Made by a program: the position numbers and the translations under genes
Assembly: GCF_001997345.1 (NCBI RefSeq)
Contig: NZ_CP019606.1
Location: 2,170,001 to 2,234,000 of the forward strand
Source: Tessaracoccus aquimaris
Lineage (GTDB): Bacteria; Actinomycetota; Actinomycetes; Propionibacteriales; Propionibacteriaceae
Reading direction: 5' to 3'
Length of the DNA stretch: 64,000 nucleotides
In this document: positions 9,167 through 17,925 of the stretch, one piece after another
How the letters are laid out: the number at the start of each line of letters is the position of its first letter
How positions within the stretch are numbered: position 1 is the first letter of the stretch
Notes under the pieces: model-generated
Databases searched by the model: none
Told to the model about the DNA's origin: nothing
What the model saw: only the letters and a program-made list of their open reading frames with translations

Positions 9167-10324
9167 GTGAGCGAACATCCCCTGCTGCCCCACGTGCGCG
9201 CGGCCCTCCACGAGGTCGAAGACCCCGAGATCCGCCGCCCCATCACCGACCTCGGCATGGTCGACAACCTGCGCGCCGACGACGACGGCGCCGTCTTCGT
9301 CCGGGTGCTGCTGACCGTCTCCGGCTGCCCCATGCGCTCCGAGATCACCACCCGCGTCACCGACGCCGTCTCCAAGGTCGAGGGCGTCACCTCGGTCGAC
9401 GTCGAACTCGGCGTGATGAACGACGAGCAGCGCGAGGCCATGCGCACCATGCTGCGCGGCGGGCAGGCCGAGCGGGTCATCCCATTCGCGCAGCCCGGCA
9501 ACCTGACCCGGGTGATCGCCGTCGCCTCCGGCAAGGGTGGCGTCGGCAAGTCGTCCGTGACGGTGAACCTGGCGCTCGCGCTCGCCGCCCAGGGCCGCTC
9601 GGTCGGCATCCTCGACGCCGACATCTACGGCCACTCGATCCCCGACCTGCTCGGCCTCGGCGACGCGCGCCCCACGGTCGTCGACGACATGATCATGCCG
9701 GTGCCCGCCGCGCGCGGCCTGAAGGTCATCTCCGTCGGCATGCTGAAGCCGTCCCGCGACCAGGTCGTCGCCTGGCGCGGCCCGATCCTCGACCGGGCGC
9801 TGACGCAGTTGCTCGCCGACGTCTACTGGGGCGACCTCGACTACCTGCTGCTCGACCTGCCGCCCGGCACCGGTGACGTCGCGATGTCGCTCGGCCAGAA
9901 GATCCCCGAGTCCGAGGTCATCGTCGTGACGACCCCGCAGACGGCCGCCTCCGAGGTCGCCGAACGCGCGGGCACCATGGCCCACATCCTGGAGCAGCGC
10001 GTGCTCGGCGTCGTCGAGAACATGAGCTGGCTGGAGAGCACCTGCCCGCACTGCGGCGAGTCGCACCGGCTCGAACTGTTCGGCGCAGGCGGCGGCGAGG
10101 CAGTCGCCGAGGGGCTCACCGAGCGCTTCGTCTACGACGTGCCGCTGCTGGCCCAGATCCCCTTCGACGAGTCGCTGCTGGCTGGCGGCGACCGCGGAAC
10201 GCCCATCGTCGACGCGCACCCGGACCACCCGGCCGCGAAGGCCATCACGTCGCTCGCGGAGCAGGTCGCAGAGAAAAAGCGCGGCCTCGTCGGCCAGCGC
10301 CTCCCCCTGTCGCCGACCTCCTGA
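9167..10324 (+). CDS. mrp: Mrp/NBP35-type Fe-S cluster carrier ATPase
   Basis: The 385-residue protein has an N-terminal MIP18/DUF59 domain (about 1-85, with LTVSGCPMRSEI) fused to a P-loop ATPase. The deviant Walker A is SGKGGVGKSS at 121-130, followed by GILDADIYGHS and LLDLPPGTGD. CPHCGE around residue 290 supplies the CxxC expected to bind an Fe-S cluster at the dimer interface. Its family delivers Fe-S clusters to apoproteins. GTG at 9167 is the only plausible start and follows a GGGAGG-type ribosome site. Confidence 0.92.
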   Translation: MSEHPLLPHVRAALHEVEDPEIRRPITDLGMVDNLRADDDGAVFVRVLLTVSGCPMRSEITTRVTDAVSKVEGVTSVDVELGVMNDEQREAMRTMLRGGQAERVIPFAQPGNLTRVIAVASGKGGVGKSSVTVNLALALAAQGRSVGILDADIYGHSIPDLLGLGDARPTVVDDMIMPVPAARGLKVISVGMLKPSRDQVVAWRGPILDRALTQLLADVYWGDLDYLLLDLPPGTGDVAMSLGQKIPESEVIVVTTPQTAASEVAERAGTMAHILEQRVLGVVENMSWLESTCPHCGESHRLELFGAGGGEAVAEGLTERFVYDVPLLAQIPFDESLLAGGDRGTPIVDAHPDHPAAKAITSLAEQVAEKKRGLVGQRLPLSPTS

Positions 10325-10327
10325 GCC

Positions 10328-10651
10328 ATGCTCGTCATCGTGTGCTTCGTCCCCCTGAGCCATGCCGACGCCGTGCGCGCGGCTCTTGCGGGGGCCGGGG
10401 CGGGCGCGATGGGCGCGTACACGGCGTGCAGCTTCAGCTCCTCAGGTGAGGGGCGCTTCCGCCCCGAGGCGGGCTCGACCCCGTTCGTCGGCGCCGAGGG
10501 CCAGATCAGCGTCGTCGACGAGGTGCGCGTCGAGTGCGTGTGCCCTCGGGAGCTCGCCAGGGCCGCGCTGGAGGCGATGATCGCGGCACACCCCTACGAG
10601 GAGCCGGCCTACCACTGCTACGAGGCCCTCACGCTCGCCGACCTGGGCTGA
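10328..10651 (+). CDS. Stand-alone YqfO/NIF3 insert-like domain protein
   Basis: The 107-residue protein corresponds to the CutA/PII-like domain found inserted in YqfO-type NIF3 proteins. The signature elements are GAMGAYTACSFSSSGEGRF, PFVGAEGQISVVDEVRVE and AAHPYEEPAYHCYE. It begins 3 nt after the mrp stop and is probably co-transcribed. Family members are sometimes mislabelled as toxin-like. The fold suggests a small oligomeric ligand or metal binder; no catalytic residues can be assigned. Confidence 0.75.
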   Translation: MLVIVCFVPLSHADAVRAALAGAGAGAMGAYTACSFSSSGEGRFRPEAGSTPFVGAEGQISVVDEVRVECVCPRELARAALEAMIAAHPYEEPAYHCYEALTLADLG

Positions 10652-10654
10652 GGC

Positions 10655-11882
10655 CCACGCCCGACACCGCTCGTCGAGCCTGTCGAGACGTCCGAAACCA
10701 CCGCTCGGCGCGCGGACCCTCGACAAGCTCGGGGAACGAACAGACGCCGTTCGTCGAGCCTGTCGAGACGTCCGAAACCACCGCTCGGTGCTCGGACCAC
10801 GCCGCTCGTCGAGCCTGTCGAGACGTCCGAAACCACCACTCGGCGCGCGGACCCCTCGGACACCGCTCGTCGAGGCGTCCGAAACTACCACTCAGCGCAC
10901 ACCGCTCGTCGAGCCTGTCGAGACGTCCGAAAGCACCGCTCGGGGCATACCGTTCGTCGAGCCTGTCGAGACGTCCGAAACCACCACTCAGCGCAGGGGC
11001 ACCGCTCGTCGACCCCTCCGAGACGTCCGAAACCACCACTCAGCGCACGGACCACACCGTTCGTCGAGCCTGTCGAGACGTCCGAAACCACCACTCAGCG
11101 CACGGACCACACCGTTCGTCGAGCTTGTCGAGACGCCCGAGAGCACCGCTCGGGGCGCGGACCCCTCGACAAGCTCGGGGAACGAACAGACCCGCTCGGG
11201 GCGCGGACCCCTCGGACACCGTTCGTCGAGCTTGTCGAGACGCCCGAAAGCACCACTCGGCGCACACACCGTTCGTCGAGCTTGTCGAGACGTCCGAAAG
11301 CACCGCTCGGGGCGCGGACCCCTCGACAAGCTCGGGGAACGAACAGACCCGCTCGTCGAGCTTGTCGAGACGCCCGAGAGCACCGCTCGGGGCACACCGT
11401 TCGTCGAGCTTGTCGAGACGTCCGAAACCACCACTCAGCGCACGGACCACACCGTTCGTCGAGCTTGTCGAGACGTCCGAAACCACCACTCGGCCCACAC
11501 CGTTCGTCGAGCTTGTCGAGACGTCCGAAACCACCACTCAGCGCACGGACCACACCGTTCGTCGAGCCTGTCGAGACGTCCGAAACCACCACTCGGCCCA
11601 CACCGTTCGTCGAGCTTGTCGAGACGTCCGAAACCACCACTCAGCGCACGGACCACACCGTTCGTCGAGCCTGTCGAGACGTCCGAAACCACCACTCGGC
11701 CCACACCGTTCGTCGAGCCTGTCGAGACGTCCGAAACCACCACTCAGCGCACGGACCACACCGTACGTCGAGCCTGTCGAGACGTCCGAAACCACCACTC
11801 AGCGCAGGGGGCACCGCTCGGGAGCCCGTCGAGACGCCCGAAAGCACCGCTCGGGGCGCGGACCCCTCGACAAGCTCGGGGA
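10655..11882. repeat. Long array of ~50-55 bp repeats (left part)
   Basis: About 20 imperfect copies of a unit built from CGTTCGTCGAGCYTGTCGAG, then ACGTCCGAAACCACCACTC and a GCGCACGGACCACAC or CCCACAC linker. Some copies alternate with an inverted CTCGACAAGCTCGGGGAACG block. GAGCTTGTCGA and its inverse give each unit hairpin potential. Every frame on both strands stays open for hundreds of codons because the unit has few stops; these are not genes. Confidence 0.9.
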
Positions 11883-13284
11883 GGTCAAGTCCTTTTGTGT
11901 GGTGTATCGGGGTTTCTTCGGTTAGGCGGTTAGGGCTTCGGGGGTGGCTGGGTCTTCTTCGGGGGTGGGGATGATGGTGAGGCGTGCTTCTCGGATCAGT
12001 TCGAGGCCGAGGTAGCGGCGGCCGTCTGCCCATTCGTCGTGTTGTTCGGCCAGGACGGCTCCGACCAGCCGGATGATCGCGTCGCGGTTCGGGAAGATCC
12101 CGACGACATCGGTGCGGCGGCGGATCTCTTTGTTGAGGCGTTCGTTGGGGTTGTTCGACCAGATCTGTCGCCAGAGGCCCTGGGGGAACGCGGTGAACGC
12201 CAACACGTCCTCGCGTGCGGTTTCGAGGTGATCACGGACTGCGGGGAGTTGGTTGCGTTCGACCTCGACCAGGAGCCGGTCGTATTGCGCGTGGACGGCT
12301 TCTGGGTCGACTTGCTCGAACACTGAGTGCAGCCAGACCTTCACTGCTGGCCAGGCGTTCTTCGGGCAGCAGCTCATCAGGTTCGCGGTGTAGTGGGTGC
12401 GGCAACGCTGCCAGGAGGCGCCCGGTAGGGTCGCGCCGATCGCGTCGACCAGCCCGGTATGGGCGTCGGAAGTGACCAGAGACACTCCGGACAGGCCGCG
12501 GGCGACCAGGTCACGGAAGAACGCGAGCCAGCCGGCCCCTGACTCACTGGTAGCGACCTGAACACCCAAGACTTCGCGGTAGCCGTCGTTGTTGACGCCG
12601 GTAGCGACCATCACCGCAACCTTGACTACCCGGCCACCCTCACGCACTTTCATCGTCAATGCGTCCGCGGCGACGAACGTGTAGGGGCCCTGGTCGAGGG
12701 GTCGGCTCCGGAACTGGGCGACCAGGTCATCGAGTTCGCTGGCCATCACCGAGACCTGTGACTTCGACAAACCGGTGATGCCCATGGCCTGGACCAGGCG
12801 GTCCATCCTGCGGGTCGAGACTCCGAGCAGGTAACAAGTGGCGACGACCGTGGTCAACGCGGCCTCGGAACGCTTCTGCCGTTGCAGTAGCCATTCCGGG
12901 AAGAACGATCCGCGGCGTAGTTTCGGCACTGCGACATCGATCGACCCGAGCCTGGTGTCGAGACGGCGATGCCGGTAGCCGTTGCGTTGGTTAACCCGAT
13001 CATCGGAACGGGCCTGGTACTCGGCGCCGCAGACCCCGTCTGCCTGCGCCGGCAAGATCGTGTTGACGAACCCTTCCAGCAGGTCACGTAACAGGTCAGG
13101 CGAGGACTGACCCAACAGTTGATGGAGGAACTCGGCCGGGTCATCGATACTTGGAACAGCGGTCATCGGTGTGTCCTTCTCTTCGAGGTGGTTGTGAGAG
13201 ATCTCTCGAAGAATCACCCGGTGACCGCCCCCAACACTGCAGCGACACGATCACCAGCGATACACCACTCTGCCGGACTCCACT
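11883..13284 (-). mobile_element. IS256-family insertion sequence, complete, 1402 bp
   Basis: It is flanked by an exact 8-bp direct repeat CTCGGGGA (11875-11882 and 13285-13292), the target duplication length expected for IS256. The imperfect terminal inverted repeats share GTGGTGTATCG about 15 bp from each end and AGTCC near the tip. It is inserted inside one unit of the ~50-bp repeat array, which resumes unchanged on the other side. Confidence 0.93.
11922..13166 (-). CDS. IS256-family (mutator type) transposase
   Basis: The 414-residue transposase has the family's N-terminal CGAEYQARSDDRVNQRNGYR region, then GLSKSQVSVMASELD. DDE acidic residues lie in FVAADALTMKVR and LVTSDAHTGLVDAI, and the C-terminal IWSNNPNERLNKEIRRRTDVVGIFPN block carries the Glu and the classic N-x-x-E-R-x-N motif. 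ATG at 13166 is preferred over longer frames because of an AAGGA ribosome site. The frame is intact, so the element may be active. Confidence 0.93.
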   Translation of the reverse strand: MTAVPSIDDPAEFLHQLLGQSSPDLLRDLLEGFVNTILPAQADGVCGAEYQARSDDRVNQRNGYRHRRLDTRLGSIDVAVPKLRRGSFFPEWLLQRQKRSEAALTTVVATCYLLGVSTRRMDRLVQAMGITGLSKSQVSVMASELDDLVAQFRSRPLDQGPYTFVAADALTMKVREGGRVVKVAVMVATGVNNDGYREVLGVQVATSESGAGWLAFFRDLVARGLSGVSLVTSDAHTGLVDAIGATLPGASWQRCRTHYTANLMSCCPKNAWPAVKVWLHSVFEQVDPEAVHAQYDRLLVEVERNQLPAVRDHLETAREDVLAFTAFPQGLWRQIWSNNPNERLNKEIRRRTDVVGIFPNRDAIIRLVGAVLAEQHDEWADGRRYLGLELIREARLTIIPTPEEDPATPEALTA

Positions 13285-13706
13285 CTCGGGGAACGAACAG
13301 ACACGCTCTGGGCGCGGACCTCGGACGCCGCTCGTCGAGCCTGTCGAGACGTCCGAAAGCACCGCTCGGGGCTCGGACCCCTCGACAAGCTCGGGGAACG
13401 AACAGCCCCGCTCGTCGAGCCTGTGAGACGTCCGAAGGCACCGCTCGGGTCTCGGACCCCTCGACAAGCTCGGGGAACGAACAGACACGCTCGGGAAACG
13501 CCGTTCGTCGAGCTTGTCGAGACGTCAGAAACCACCGCTCGGCGCACACCGTTCGTCGAGCCTGTCGAGACGTCCGAAAGCAGCGCTCGGGGCGCGGACC
13601 CCTCGACAAGCTCGGGGAACGAACAGACCCGCTCGGGGGCGCGGACTCCTCGACAAGCTCGGGGAGGCAGACGCGCTCAGCGAGGAGCGCCGATCAGCGC
13701 CCCGCG
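13285..13706. repeat. ~50-55 bp repeat array (right part, after IS256)
   Basis: It continues the array to the left of the IS, with about six GAGACGTCCGAA-type units alternating with CTCGACAAGCTCGGGGAACG blocks. One unit has lost a segment (GAGCCTGTGAGACG). The array stops a few bases before the tatB stop codon. Confidence 0.87.
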
Positions 13707-13712
13707 ACAGGC

Positions 13713-14126
13713 TCAGGTGGCTTCGGGGTCGAATGGTGAGTGCTTCGGGCCGACCAGCTCGAGGGCCGTCTCGGCCGGCTCGGCGATCGCAGATTTGTCC
13801 TTGACGGCGGAGGTCGCGTCGTTGGCCCCGGACTTCAGCATCTCCTCGGCCTCCTTCAGCTCCTTCTTCGCCTCGTCGATCAGCGCGACCTCGTTCTGAA
13901 GCTGCTTCGCGATGAACGTCTTCGGGTTCAGGTCCTTCAACTCGAGGTTGGCGTACTCGGGCCCGAGTTCGGTGCCGATGGTGTTCTTGGCGTTGTTGGC
14001 GATGTCGCGCAGGTACACGAAGACGCGAGCGGCCTTCCGCGAGTACTGCGGAAGTTTCTCGGGGCCGAACATGACGACGGCCAGCACGAGAATGATGACG
14101 AGGTCTATCGCATCGATGCCGAACAC
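13713..14126 (-). CDS. tatB: Sec-independent translocase protein TatB
   Basis: The 137-residue protein has the canonical Tat N-terminus: a short helix (about 6-20) ending in VMFGPEKLPQ, then an amphipathic helix (YSRKAARVFVYLRDIANN). A longer charged tail than TatA favours TatB, which receives twin-arginine substrates with TatC. GTG at 14126 follows a -10 box TACCCT (14133-14138) by 6 nt, so it may have its own leaderless promoter downstream of the sigma/anti-sigma pair. In mycobacteria tatB likewise lies near sigE. Confidence 0.9.
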   Translation of the reverse strand: MFGIDAIDLVIILVLAVVMFGPEKLPQYSRKAARVFVYLRDIANNAKNTIGTELGPEYANLELKDLNPKTFIAKQLQNEVALIDEAKKELKEAEEMLKSGANDATSAVKDKSAIAEPAETALELVGPKHSPFDPEAT

Positions 14127-14154
14127 AGAGCTAGGGTACCGGTAGCTCGAGGGG

Positions 14155-15576
14155 TCAGCCGACCGAGACCAGCCGGTCGATGCCGGCCTTGATCTTGTCG
14201 ACGAGCGAAGCCTGGTAGGGCTCCTCCTGGGGCAACTGCTGCGAGATCTCGGAGACCAAGTCGACGGAGCCGTTCGTGGTCACCCAGATCACGGCGTCGT
14301 CGCACTGCCACAACTCGACGGTGGGGACGCCAGGGCCCTGCGCCAACTGCTGCGTCGTGCCGTCGGCGAGCACTCCCTCGGTCCAGCCGACCACTGCCGA
14401 CTCGAAGCCGTCCGAATAGACCAGAGTCATCGACCGGTGCCCCTGCCGGTCGGAGGCCGCATAGGCCACCAGCGGTAGCCCTGCGATCTCCTGCGGGCAA
14501 CTGGCGAGCCCGATGCACCACCCGGCCGTCTGGCTCTTCGAGGCAGGCTCGAGGGAGATCTGCTGGGCGACGCCCTCGCTGAGGGTCGCCTCGCCAAGCC
14601 GCAACTCCTGGTAGCCCATCGCGAGGGTGACGTCGCCGGAGGCCTCATAGCGCTCGGTCCACAGCAGGACGCCGGAGTCGGTGTCGAACCACCACGCCGC
14701 GACCGGGCGACCGCCGTCGTTTGCCTGCAGGTGGACGGCGTCGCGACCGCCGACACTCTCGACCTGCGCGCCCTCCGTGAACTCCCAGTCCTCGGGGGCG
14801 TCGACGGGGCTGGTGGTGATGGCGGGAAGGAAGCTGGACATGAACCGGTCGCCGCGCGAGTCGAAGACCTCCAGTTGGGCGCCCTCCCCCGCGACCTTCG
14901 TGGTGCGCACCGAGGCGTTCCGGTAGTGCCCGGAGCCGTCGGAGATCCACACCCGCTGGGTACCGGTGTAACTGGCCGACGAGTCGGTCGCACCGCGGAG
15001 CAGGCGGGCAGCATGCTCCGGCTGCACCGGGCGCATGTCGTTGTCGTTGTGGCGCGACTGGTAGCTGACGGACTCCCCCAGGTCGGCTCCCCGCTCGAAC
15101 GCGAGCAGGACGGCGCCAACCGCCTCGTTGACGCTGACGGCCGACGACGACATCGAGAACTGTTCGCGGGCCGCCTTGACGGGGTCGCTGATCCGCAGCG
15201 GTTCCGGCGCGATCAGCACCGCGAACACCACGGCCGACATCACCACGACGAGCATCGCGACCGAGCCCTGCGCGACGCGGCGGTTACGGGTGCGTCGGGC
15301 CGACGGAAGCTCCCCGGGCCCGCTCGCCATGTACAGGGGCGCCGCGGCCTGCTCGCCTGCGATCGACTCCAGCCGGGAGGCGAGCAGCGCGGACGGGTCG
15401 GAGGCGCGGCACTTGCTCAACTCGCTGCAGACGGCGTCGATGGCGGTGAGCTCGGCGCGGCACTCGGCGCAGCCGGCGAGGTGGTAGGCGACCTGCTCCC
15501 AGCGTTTGGGCGGGAGGGTCTGGTCGGCGTAGGCCGACAGGTCGGGGCGGATCCGCTCGCAGCAGGGTGAGGCCAT
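14155..15576 (-). CDS. Membrane anti-sigma factor with zinc-finger (ZAS) and RseB/MucB-like domain
   Basis: The 473-residue protein has an N-terminal zf-HC2 motif (H32-x3-C36-x2-C39 in YHLAGCAEC) that would bind the sigma factor encoded immediately upstream. One membrane helix (about 103-123) follows. The ~340-residue extracytoplasmic part resembles RseB/MucB-type sensor domains (SYTGTQRVWISDGSGHYRN, GWTEGVLADGTTQQLAQGPG). Its ATG abuts the sigma factor stop codon. Fusion of RseA-like and RseB-like parts in one chain would let it sense envelope damage directly. The assignment of the outer domain is by resemblance. Confidence 0.82.
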   Translation of the reverse strand: MASPCCERIRPDLSAYADQTLPPKRWEQVAYHLAGCAECRAELTAIDAVCSELSKCRASDPSALLASRLESIAGEQAAAPLYMASGPGELPSARRTRNRRVAQGSVAMLVVVMSAVVFAVLIAPEPLRISDPVKAAREQFSMSSSAVSVNEAVGAVLLAFERGADLGESVSYQSRHNDNDMRPVQPEHAARLLRGATDSSASYTGTQRVWISDGSGHYRNASVRTTKVAGEGAQLEVFDSRGDRFMSSFLPAITTSPVDAPEDWEFTEGAQVESVGGRDAVHLQANDGGRPVAAWWFDTDSGVLLWTERYEASGDVTLAMGYQELRLGEATLSEGVAQQISLEPASKSQTAGWCIGLASCPQEIAGLPLVAYAASDRQGHRSMTLVYSDGFESAVVGWTEGVLADGTTQQLAQGPGVPTVELWQCDDAVIWVTTNGSVDLVSEISQQLPQEEPYQASLVDKIKAGIDRLVSVG

Positions 15577-16155
15577 CTAGTTGACCCCGGCGTAGCGCGT
15601 GCGGCCGTCGGTGGGTGCGCGGTGCGCCAGAGCGTCGCGCAGGGCTGCGCGTCCTCGGGCGATCCTGCTGCGCACGGTGCCGAGCTTCACGTCCAGGACC
15701 GCCGCGATCTCCTCATAGCTGAGGCCCTCGATGTCGCACAGGACCACGGCCACCCGCTGTTCGGGGTTGAGGGCCTTGAGCGCGGAGGCAACATCGGCCT
15801 CGAGCTCGTAGTCGTCGTGCAACTCCTCGGGACCCGAGGCTGAACCCCACACCGCCTCGGGCGCGACGCTGAAGGCATCCATCTTGATGCGCTGCTTGCG
15901 GCGGGCCTGATCGAGGAAGAGGTTCGTGGTGATGCGGTGCAGCCACCCTTCGAGGGTGCCTGGCTGGAACGTGTGGATCGACTTGAACACCTTGACGAAG
16001 ACATCCTGGGTGAGGTCTTCCGCGTCGTGCTGGTTGCCGGTGAGTCGGTAGGCAAGGCGGTACACCTGTGCCGAATGGTCGCGGACGAGTTCCTGCCACG
16101 TGGGCGCGGTCCAGGTCGGGTCCGCGGCCTTGGCCGCCTTACCGCCTCTGAACAT
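15577..16155 (-). CDS. sigE: ECF RNA polymerase sigma factor (SigE-like)
   Basis: The protein has sigma region 2 (HSAQVYRLAYRLTGNQHDAEDLTQDVFVKVF, core-binding) and region 4 (LNPEQRVAVVLCDIEGLSYEEIAAVLDVKLGTVRSRIARGR, -35 recognition helix), without regions 1.1 and 3. ATG at 16155 (MFRGGK) is chosen because GGAGAGG lies 6 nt upstream; in-frame ATG 16170 and GTG 16203 are alternatives. Its neighbours (anti-sigma directly downstream, tatB, divergent O-methyltransferase) match the mycobacterial sigE locus, so a role in envelope stress is inferred. Confidence 0.88.
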   Translation of the reverse strand: MFRGGKAAKAADPTWTAPTWQELVRDHSAQVYRLAYRLTGNQHDAEDLTQDVFVKVFKSIHTFQPGTLEGWLHRITTNLFLDQARRKQRIKMDAFSVAPEAVWGSASGPEELHDDYELEADVASALKALNPEQRVAVVLCDIEGLSYEEIAAVLDVKLGTVRSRIARGRAALRDALAHRAPTDGRTRYAGVN

Positions 16156-16272
16156 TGATCGCCTCTCCATGCCCACCAGCCTGACAGATCCACCTGTGAG
16201 CAAGCTGTGAAATACCTCACAGCTTTAACGGATGAGCGCCCCAGTTTGTTCCACGGGACGCTCCCTGCCTTG

Positions 16273-17175
16273 TCAGGCGCCGTAGCCCAGGTTCTCCAGC
16301 AGCTCGGCGTACTCCTCGGCCATGCCAGCCGGGACGCGCCCCATCGGTGCCCTGCACGGGCCGACGTTGAAGTCCCGCAGCCCGAGGGTCGCCTTGACCA
16401 TCATGCAGCCCTGGGTGGCGAACACCCCACGGAAGGCGGGCAGCACGTGCCGGTTGGCCATCACGGCCTCCTGCACCCGCCCCGCGACGAAGTGGTCGAC
16501 GATCTCGCGGGCGGCGAGCCCGGTGAAGTGCGTGGAGGTGCCGACCACCCCGACGCCGCCGACGGCCATCAGCGGGAGCAGCATGGCGTCGTCGCCCGCG
16601 TAGTAAGCGAGTTCGGAGTTGGCGAGCACCACCGACGACGACGCGACGTCGCCCTTGGCATCCTTGACGGCGCGGATGTTGGGGTGCTGCGCCAGCCGGA
16701 TCAGCATGTCCTCTGGGATGGCGGTCCCGGTGCGGTGCGGAATGTCGTAGAGCATCGCGGGCAGGCTGGTGGCCTCCGCGACCGCGACGAAGTGGTCCTC
16801 GAGTGCGTCCACCGGGGGGCGCGAGTAGTACGGGGTGACGATCAGCACGCCGTCGACACCGACCGAGGCGGCCTGCCTGGCGAGTTCGACGCTGTGCTTG
16901 GTGGAGAACGTCCCGACGCCTGCGACGACGCTCGCCCTGTCACCCACCGCCGTGACGACCGCGTCGAGCAGTGCCCGCTTCTCATCGTCGCTCGTGGTGG
17001 GCGACTCGCCCGTGGTCCCGTTGACGACGAGGCCGTCATGGCCCAGGTCGTCGACGAGGTGGGAAGCGAGCCTGGCGGCCTGCGCGTAGTCGACCTCCGA
17101 ACCATCGGGTGTCAACGGCGTGACCATGGCGGAGAGCACCCGTCCGAAGACGGGCGACATGTCGTCGTCGTTCAT
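16273..17175 (-). CDS. dapA: 4-hydroxy-tetrahydrodipicolinate synthase
   Basis: DapA condenses pyruvate with aspartate semialdehyde in the diaminopimelate/lysine pathway. The ~300-residue barrel shows GTTGESPTT, VGTFSTKHSVELA, YYSRPP, LYDIPHRTG (catalytic Tyr) and AVKDAKGD (Schiff-base Lys). ATG at 17175 lies 7 nt after a TAAGAT -10 box (17183-17188); the ATG 9 nt further upstream overlaps that box, so 17175 is preferred. Three other pathway genes (dapE, dapD, dapC) lie within the next 21 kb. Confidence 0.93.
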   Translation of the reverse strand: MNDDDMSPVFGRVLSAMVTPLTPDGSEVDYAQAARLASHLVDDLGHDGLVVNGTTGESPTTSDDEKRALLDAVVTAVGDRASVVAGVGTFSTKHSVELARQAASVGVDGVLIVTPYYSRPPVDALEDHFVAVAEATSLPAMLYDIPHRTGTAIPEDMLIRLAQHPNIRAVKDAKGDVASSSVVLANSELAYYAGDDAMLLPLMAVGGVGVVGTSTHFTGLAAREIVDHFVAGRVQEAVMANRHVLPAFRGVFATQGCMMVKATLGLRDFNVGPCRAPMGRVPAGMAEEYAELLENLGYGA

Positions 17176-17182
17176 GCCCGAC

Positions 17183-17217
17183 ATCTTAGGTCAAGACGTC
17201 ATGGGGCTTAGTAGGCT
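17183..17217. promoter_or_regulatory. Divergent leaderless -10 boxes for dapA and the O-methyltransferase
   Basis: TAAGAT on the minus strand (17183-17188) is 7 nt from the dapA ATG. TAGGCT on the plus strand (17212-17217) is 6 nt from the methyltransferase GTG. Transcription would begin at or next to the start codons. Confidence 0.65.
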
Positions 17218-17223
17218 GGCCAC

Positions 17224-17868
17224 GTGAGCAACCCAGTGCATTCCCCTGACGCCGCGAGCTGGTCCTTCGCCGAGGACTACATCGCGCCCTCCCCCGACGT
17301 TGCCGAGGCCCGTGACGAGGCAACGGTCAACACCATCACCCCCATCTCGACGGGCGTCGCCGCCACGTTAAAGATGCTGACCCGCGCCATCGACGCCAAG
17401 GCGGTCGTCGAGGTGGGCACCCTGATGGGCGCCTCCGGCCTCACCTTCCTCGAGGGGATGGGCCCCGACGGCATCCTCACCTCGATCGACGTGGAGGCCG
17501 ACAACCAGATCCCGGCGCGCGCCCTGTTCGCCAGGGGCGGCTTCACGTCGTCGCGGTTCCGTCTGATCTCGGGTTCGCCCATCGAGATCATGCCGAAGCT
17601 GCGCGACGGCGCCTACGACATCGTCTTCATCAACGGCGACAAGCTCGAATACGTCGAGTACGTCGCGGGCGCGCTGCGCCTGCTGCGCCACGGCGGCCTG
17701 CTTGTCGTCAACGATGTGCTGTGGCACAACCACGTCGCGGACCCCGACGACGAGTCGGACGAGGCGATCATCATCCGCGAGGCGCTCGAGGCGATCACGG
17801 GCAGCGAGTCGTACACGCAGGCGATGCTGCCTGTCGGCAACGGCATGCTGGTCGCCGTCAAGGACTGA
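17224..17868 (+). CDS. Family 3 O-methyltransferase (SAM-dependent)
   Basis: The 214-residue protein resembles cation-dependent O-methyltransferases of the caffeoyl-CoA type: VVEVGTLMGASGLTFLEG (SAM motif I), LTSIDVEADNQ, and DIVFINGDKLEYVEYV where the metal-binding Asp region sits, then GGLLVVNDVLW. Its position next to sigE matches the mycobacterial Rv1220c methyltransferase. The substrate is unknown. GTG at 17224 has no ribosome site but an adjacent -10 box, consistent with leaderless translation. Confidence 0.85.
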   Translation: MSNPVHSPDAASWSFAEDYIAPSPDVAEARDEATVNTITPISTGVAATLKMLTRAIDAKAVVEVGTLMGASGLTFLEGMGPDGILTSIDVEADNQIPARALFARGGFTSSRFRLISGSPIEIMPKLRDGAYDIVFINGDKLEYVEYVAGALRLLRHGGLLVVNDVLWHNHVADPDDESDEAIIIREALEAITGSESYTQAMLPVGNGMLVAVKD

Positions 17869-17887
17869 CGGCGGACAACGCGAAGGC

Positions 17888-17908
17888 CCGGCGGAGCAGT
17901 TCCGCCGG
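17888..17908. terminator. Hairpin between convergent genes
   Basis: An 8-bp stem (CCGGCGGA / TCCGCCGG) with a 5-nt loop lies between the ends of the O-methyltransferase and glgC. It could serve both directions. Confidence 0.6.
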
Positions 17909-17925
17909 ACCCTACTGCGTGTGGT

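Noticed and set aside
10534-11933. Long open frames (up to 463 codons) on both strands through the repeat array
   Set aside because: They are translations of a repeat unit lacking stop codons, show only repeated SSSLSRRPK-like or VETSETTT-like words, and have no ribosome site or homology.
10655-13706. CRISPR array
   Set aside because: Units are ~50-55 bp with no alternation of constant repeats and unique spacers, orientation flips, and there are no cas genes nearby.
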